Positions 59,248 to 64,000 of a stretch of DNA of 64,000 bases are shown here, one piece after another. Under the pieces are notes generated by a model that was given only the letters and a program-made list of their open reading frames with translations, was not told where the DNA came from and did no database searches. The stretch is from Orobanche coerulescens (lineage: Eukaryota; Streptophyta; Magnoliopsida; Lamiales; Orobanchaceae), in NCBI GenBank assembly GCA_033398695.1, contig CM065804.1:47895501-47959500 (forward strand), written 5' to 3'. A program made the translations under genes and the position numbers. Each line of letters starts with the position of its first letter. Position 1 is the first letter of the stretch.

Positions 59248-60863
59248 ACAGATTGGAGAATTTTGTTAGCGGTCTTTCGTCCGCCAAAATGTCCTCCGCA
59301 ATGAAGTTCGTGGCAAAAGGTTAGTACAATTTGTTGCTCATCTTCTGGGACACATCGCCTCATGATTTCATCTTTGCATAATCGAAAAAGGCATGGTTCG
59401 TCCCAGAAGTAGTTTTTGCATGATGATAAAAACCTTTTCTTTTCTTGGTAAGAAATGTTAGGTGGGAGCATTTCACAAACCAAATAATTCACAATATCTG
59501 CAAACCAAGGTACCGAAGAAATTTTAAATAGATTTTCATGTGGAAAAGAGTCCACAATTTGTTCATGTTTGTTATCTATTTCTTCTGTTATTTTTACACG
59601 AGACAAATGGTCTGCGACCACATTTTCACTTCCTTTCCGATCCTTTATTCCCACATTAAATTATTGAAGCATTAAAATCCACCGAATCGACCGAGGTTTT
59701 GCTTGTTGCTTTTTCAACAGGTGTCGTAAAGCTGCATGGTGTGAATGTACAATCACTTTAGATCCTACAATATAAGATCTAAATTTATCCAGTGAGAAAA
59801 CAACAGCTAATAATTCTTTCTCGGTTGTCGTATAATTAACCTGCGCATCATTTAATGTTAGACTAGCGTAATAAACCACACGGAGCATTTTATCAATTCT
59901 TTGGCCCAAAAGCACTAACAAATTTCGGTCAGATGCATCGCACATAATTTCAAAAGGTAAAGACCAATCAGGGGCAATTACGATTGGTGCCGTGGTTAGT
60001 TTCTCTTTCAAGGTTTTAAAAGCATCGAGACAAGCGTCATCGAAAATGAAGGAAACATCTTTGGTAAGCAAAGTGCAGAGAGGTTTACTTATTTTTGAAA
60101 AATCTTTGATAAACCTTCTATAAAAACCGACATGCCCTAAAAAGCTCCTGATTGCCTTTACATTGTTTGGTGGCGGTAATTTTTGAATGACATCAATTTT
60201 TGCTTTGTCGACTTCAATTCCATGATTAAACACCACATGGCCTAGCACAATTCCACTTTCTGTCATAAAATGACTTTTTTCCCAGCTGAGAGTTAAATGA
60301 CTTTCAATACAACGTTCAAGTACTTTGGTCAATTTATTTAAGCAATCATCAAAAGATGATCCAAATACTGAAAAGTCATCCATAAATACCTCAATAGAAT
60401 CGCCGATCATATCTGAGAAAATTGACAACATGCACCTTTGAAAAGTTCCTGGTGCATTGCATAATCCAAAGGGCATTCTTCGACAAGCAAAAGTTCCAAA
60501 AGGGCATGTGAATGTGGTCTTCGATTGGTCCTCGGGTGCAATCGCCACTTGATAATACCCTGAAAGTCCATCAAGAAAATAGTAGAATTTGTGTCCTGCA
60601 AGTTTATCAAGCATTTGGTCAATAAAAGATAGAGGAAAATAATCCTTTTTGGTGGCGGCATTTAATTTTCGATAATCAATGCACATCCGCCACCCGGTTG
60701 TTACCCTCGTTGGTACTAGCTCTCCCTTATCATTTTCAATCACTGTTATGCCACTTTTCTTTGGTACCACATGTATCGGGCTTACCCATTCACTATCCGC
60801 AATCGGATAAATAATTCCCTCAGCTAGAAATTTTAAAATTTCCTTTTTTACTACCTCTAGCAT
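59127..60863 (-). pseudogene. Ath1 reverse transcriptase and RNase H
   Basis: The 400-residue frame 59661-60863 has VKKEILKFLAEGIIYPIADS, TTGWRMCIDYRKLNAATKKD, MPFGLCNAPGTFQRCM and the catalytic EVFMDDFSVFG with both Asp. RNase H follows (VVYYASLTLNDAQVNYTTTE, KELLAVVFSLDKF). A TAA at 59661 interrupts before the piece 59127-59654 (GSENVVADHLSRV, then [20 protein letters not shown] of the integrase zinc region), which is in the same frame. The conserved first RNase H Asp region reads CDASDRN. Confidence 0.9.
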
Positions 60864-60878
60864 ATTGGGATTTAATCT

Positions 60879-62624
60879 TCATTGTGCTTCTCTTCTTGGT
60901 TTTTCTCCCTCTTCTAAGATTATTTTGTGCATACATGTTGAAGGGCTAATTCCCTTAATATCACTCAAACCCCATCCTATTGCTTCTTTGCATTTTTTCA
61001 AAACTTCTATTAAAAGAAATTCTTCATCTTTGCTCAATTCTGCATTAATAATTACAGGTTTTTTATTTCCCTCTTCAAGAAAAACATATTTTAAATGTTT
61101 AGGCAATTCTTTAAGCTCCGATATTTCTTTTTCTTTGCTATCCATTAATGACTCCAGACTATCTATCTTAATCCCCTGTAAGAGATTTTCGCACACTTCT
61201 CCTTCAACTTCCGGGTTAAGCTCTGAACATTCCATTACTTGTTCCTGTATAATGAGAGTTTCTATAGAATTGTCAATAATATCAACAAAAGCGCACTCCT
61301 CATATAAATCATAACTAGGAACAGGGGGCGAATTAAACACAAAAAATTTCACGGTTTCATTTAACACACTCATGGCTAATTTTCCTCTTTTAACATCAAT
61401 TATTGTTTCAGAGGTAGCCATGAAAGGTCTTCCCAATAAAATAGAATGATCTTTTCCATTTTCTAGACATTGTCCCATTTCTAAGACAACAAAATCTGCT
61501 GGAATAATAAGCCCCTCTATGTCTACCAAAATATCTTCGATAATTCCAACAGGATAACGAAGCGATCTATTGGCCAATTGTAAACATATTTTAGTTGGGC
61601 TAAGTTCACCAAGATCAAGTTGCTCAAAAATATATAATGGCATCAAATTTATACCTGCTCCAAGATCAAGCATACCAGTGGTCTTCTTACCGTTTCCCAT
61701 AGCGATATTTATGATGAAGCTACCTGGATCACTTTGCTTGGGAGGTAATCGTTGTTGGAGCAATGCAGACATAACCTCTGAGACAATGATTTTTTCTCTA
61801 TATCCAAACTTCTTTTTATCCGTGAGTAATTCTTTGAAAAATTTTCCGTATGCTGGGACACTTTTTATTACTTCCAATAAAGGAAGGTTTACATTTACTT
61901 TGGACAGCATATCAAAAAATTTTAGAAATTGCTTCTCAAGTTTTTCATTTTTTTGTCGACTTGGAAAAGGTATTGGGGGTTTGTATGGATTTGTAGATTT
62001 GTGGAGTGTTGGGATGGGGACTTCTTCTTTAGAATTTTCATTTGACTCCTTATCTTCGTCCTTGTTTCCTGCAATAATTGAAATATCATCATTAGAAGGG
62101 GAATCAACTTGATTGTTATAAATCTTACCAGTTCTCAGCGTGGTGATAGCTTTAGCTTGTTCGGGTTGACTTGGTAACCTCCCTTTCTGGTTATTTTGTA
62201 GTTGATTTGCTAGTTGCCCGACTTGAGTTTCGACTCTTTTCACTGATGCTTCCATTGCTTCAAATCTTCGATCCGAGTTTTGGATGAATGATTGAAGTGT
62301 TTCTTCTAATGAGGGTTTTCTGGGTTGGTTTGAGGGCGACCCTTGGAATTGGTTTGAGGGCGACCCTTGGAATTGGTTTGGTCTTTGATATGGTTGTTGC
62401 AAATTTTGATGTTGAGGAGGTGGTGGTTGTTGGTGATGATTCCCACCCCAAGAGAAATTAGGGTGATTTCGCCAACCGGGATTATAGGCTTCAGAAAAAG
62501 GGTCATTTCTGGGGCGTTGGTAAAAATTATTTAAAGCATTTACCTCTTCAGGGTTCGTCGGGGGATTGATGTTGGGTGCATGACTATATTCACCACCGGC
62601 GAAAAATACTTCTTGAGATGGCAT
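60879..62624 (-). pseudogene. Ath1 gag C-terminus and aspartic protease
   Basis: The 581-residue frame contains an Asn/Gln/Pro-rich gag tail with a 24-bp tandem duplication (repeated NQFQGSPS near 62335-62385) and QSFIQNSDRRFEAMEASVKR. Athila-type protease follows with LDLGAGINLMPLYIFEQLDL and YPVGIIEDILVDIEGLIIPA. It ends at a TGA (60876-60878) followed in the same frame by RLNPNMLEVVKKE of RT; family members have Arg there, so this is a CGA-to-TGA nonsense change. The upstream gag connects only through the inverted insertion at 62778-63056. Confidence 0.88.
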
Positions 62625-62777
62625 GACTGTGGGTGGTTGAGAAATTCCTTGAGTTGTAAGTCGTTGGACTTGTTTGGTTAGCTCGGCAATTTGCGCAGTG
62701 AGATCGCTGGTGGAATTTACTTCATTAGCTCCGACTCTCCTGCCTCGTGCACTCTTTTGCTGGGAGGATATAGCAAG

Positions 62778-63056
62778 TTTTTATGGGATTCCAAACGAGG
62801 ATCCTTTAAGTTTTATTCGTGATTTTTACTCGGTTGTCAATACCTTTCCATTACAACAATTGACCGAGGATCAATTAAAAATGAGGTGTTTTTCTTACAC
62901 TTTAAAAGATCAAGCAAAAACATGGATTATGACATTGCCACCAAATTCATTGGCTACTTGGGATGATGTGTGCAGCAAATTCATGTCTAAATTTTATTCA
63001 CATCATAAAACGGCAGATCTAAGGACCAAAATTGCGGCTTTTACGCAATCGGAGGG
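62778..63056 (+). repeat. Inverted copy of Ath1 gag core (arm 1; arm 2 at 63230-63508)
   Basis: This 279-bp stretch is the reverse complement of 63230-63508 with few differences, with a 173-bp spacer between them. Its plus-strand frame reads DPLSFIRDFYSVVNTFPLQQ and beyond, the same gag domain that arm 2 encodes on the minus strand. It interrupts the Ath1 gag: the minus-strand frame 63019-63804 runs into it and stops. Confidence 0.93.
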
Positions 63057-63804
63057 CTTGCGCCGTTAGTGTTCCTATATCTCCCCCAGCTGCATTGTCA
63101 ACAGTAAATTGGCAATTATGAGTTAGCCCATCATAAAAAGTTTGACTCAAACAATGTAAAGGATAATGATGATGGGGGCATGCTAGCAAAAGAGTTTTGA
63201 AACGATCCCATGCTTCAAAAAATTGTTCACCCTCCGATTGCGTAAAAGCCGCAATTTTGGTCCTTAGATCCGCCGTTTTATGATGTGGATAAAATTTAGA
63301 CATGAATTTATTGCACACATCATCCCAAGTAGCCAATGAATTTGGTGGCAATGTCATAATCCATGTTTTTGCTTGATCTTTTAAAGTGTAAGGAAAACAC
63401 CTCATTTTTAATTGATCCTCGGTCAATTGTTGTAATGGAAAGGTATTGACAACCGAGTAAAAATCACGAATAAAACTTAAAGGATCCTCGTTTGGCATCC
63501 CATAAAAAGATGGGAGTTGGTTGAAATGAATGGATTTCAATTCATAATTTCGTGCTGTCTGGCCAAGTTGTATGCATGACGTTGTTGTACCGATCACCGA
63601 TCTAGCAAAATCTTTCAAAGTTTGTTGGTCTGCCATATGTTCTTCGTTTGACTTTTCTTCTTGATCGGAAGATTCAGTGTTTTCTTCTGTCAAAAATTCA
63701 CCTTCACTGCTAATATCTTCCAGGCTATCTCCAACTCGATAATCGGGATGAACGTTTTTATTATATGGTACCAAAGTTCTTACAAGAGACCTCCGGCCCT
63801 GCAT
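63057..63804 (-). pseudogene. Ath1 gag N-terminal domain
   Basis: The 261-residue frame begins MQGRRSLVRTLVPYNKN at 63804 and passes the Athila gag core (SIHFNQLPSFYGMPNEDPLS, RCFPYTLKDQAKTWIMTLPP, SLATWDDVCNKFMSKFYPHH). It continues with QFFEAWDRFKTLLLACPHH and TFYDGLTHNCQFTVDNAAGG. After this it enters the inverted repeat arm and ends at 63019, so the nucleic-acid-binding part is disconnected. It would form the particle core if intact. Confidence 0.9.
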
Positions 63805-63942
63805 AGACTAGAAAACAGTTAAGCGCACCTTATGTGAAAAAAAAATTAAGAACAAGAGGAATAAAAGATGCAAAAAATAAAGAAATATTAAATCACAAGA
63901 TATAAATAAAAGTATACAAAAATTATATTTGGCCTAAAACAA

Positions 63943-63960
63943 TCCCCGGCAACGGCGCCA
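63943..63960 (-). other. Ath1 primer-binding site (tRNA-Asp type)
   Basis: Minus-strand TGGCGCCGTTGCCGGGGA is the complement of the plant tRNA-Asp 3' end and is the usual Athila primer site. It lies five bases inside the 5' LTR edge (63966). The leader 63805-63942 is short and AT-rich. Confidence 0.95.
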
Positions 63961-63965
63961 AAATT

Positions 63966-64000
63966 TGATCGGTCAAAAAATTATCCTAAAAATAGGAGTC
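63966..64000 (-). mobile_element. Ath1 5' LTR, first 35 bp in window
   Basis: TGATCGGTCAAAAAATTATCC is the same as the 3' LTR edge at 45518 with one substitution in this stretch (CTTATCC there). The rest lies outside the window. Confidence 0.92.

Larger units (their letters stand above)
45518..64000 (-). mobile_element. Athila-like Ty3/gypsy retrotransposon Ath1 (right end outside window)
   Basis: The 3' LTR is at 45518-47247 and the 5' LTR starts at 63966; both begin TGATCGGTCAAAAA on the plus strand. The primer site (63943-63960) matches the 3' end of tRNA-Asp, typical of Athila. Gag, protease, RT, RNase H and integrase follow on the minus strand. There is no env-like frame between integrase and the 3' LTR. 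GyB3 is inserted near the 3' end. In-window length without GyB3 is about 8.77 kb. The left target duplication would be GTACT (45513-45517), to be sought after the 5' LTR. Confidence 0.92.

Noticed and set aside
62674..63069. A 131-residue plus-strand frame with a gag-like sequence
   Set aside because: It is the inverted arm of the Ath1 gag core joined to unrelated bases, not a separate gene.
63943..63960. Possible tRNA gene sequences at primer sites
   Set aside because: Only the 18-base (or 12-base in other elements) complement of the tRNA 3' end is present, with no cloverleaf around it.

Overview
This window is plant nuclear DNA: a gene-poor, AT-rich block of nested LTR retrotransposons from an angiosperm, probably a eudicot with a large, methylated genome. 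The evidence is Ty3/gypsy chromoviruses of the Tekay/Del type (initiator-Met primer sites, 2.3-2.4 kb LTRs, a chromodomain-like C-terminus), an Athila-type gypsy element with a tRNA-Asp primer site, a Ty1/copia element, a CACTA-type terminus and a broken ubiquitin copy. I see no intact host gene, no tRNA or rRNA gene, and no bacterial or phage feature. Almost all reading frames belong to broken retrotransposons.

Layout from left to right. 1-1114 is part of a minus-strand gypsy LTR (family A). 1135-2708 is an old plus-strand gypsy pol fragment (Gy0) that resumes at 19440. Between the halves lies a minus-strand copia element (Cop1, 2709-19439, target duplication CATAA). Cop1 is itself interrupted by a minus-strand gypsy element (GyC, 6656-16009, target duplication ATTTA). 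After Gy0 come a low-complexity stretch, a CACTA-like terminus (20445), a ubiquitin pseudogene (20719-20926) and exon-like pieces. Next is the 3' LTR (21947-24301) of a minus-strand gypsy element (GyB1).

The interval 17335-24910 is then repeated in tandem as 24911-41941. The second copy carries a further plus-strand gypsy element (GyB2, 30466-39949, target duplication GTTAG) inside the GyB1 LTR. GyB1 pol and gag continue to 45517, where an Athila-like element (Ath1, minus strand, 45518 to beyond the window) cuts them. Ath1 in turn holds a plus-strand gypsy element (GyB3, 48305-58013, target duplication AATAG), a close relative of GyB2. The relative order is Gy0, then Cop1, then GyC inside Cop1. 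Separately, GyB1 preceded the tandem duplication, and GyB2 followed it. Ath1 came after GyB1, and GyB3 after Ath1.

The most unusual signals are these. (1) Both GyB2 and GyB3 inserted at the same 10-mer, TAGCGCACGC, which is also the core of a palindromic motif present eight times in their own promoters. (2) Several unrelated LTR families each carry a cluster of their own CpG-rich palindromic motif next to a TATA box. (3) Two gypsy families share a candidate leader intron of about 2 kb that ends one base before the gag AUG. (4) The Ath1 gag region contains a 279-bp inverted duplication. (5) Short patches show systematic loss of CAG/CTG, which may be an assembly artefact. All comparisons were made by eye; no alignment or database search was run.
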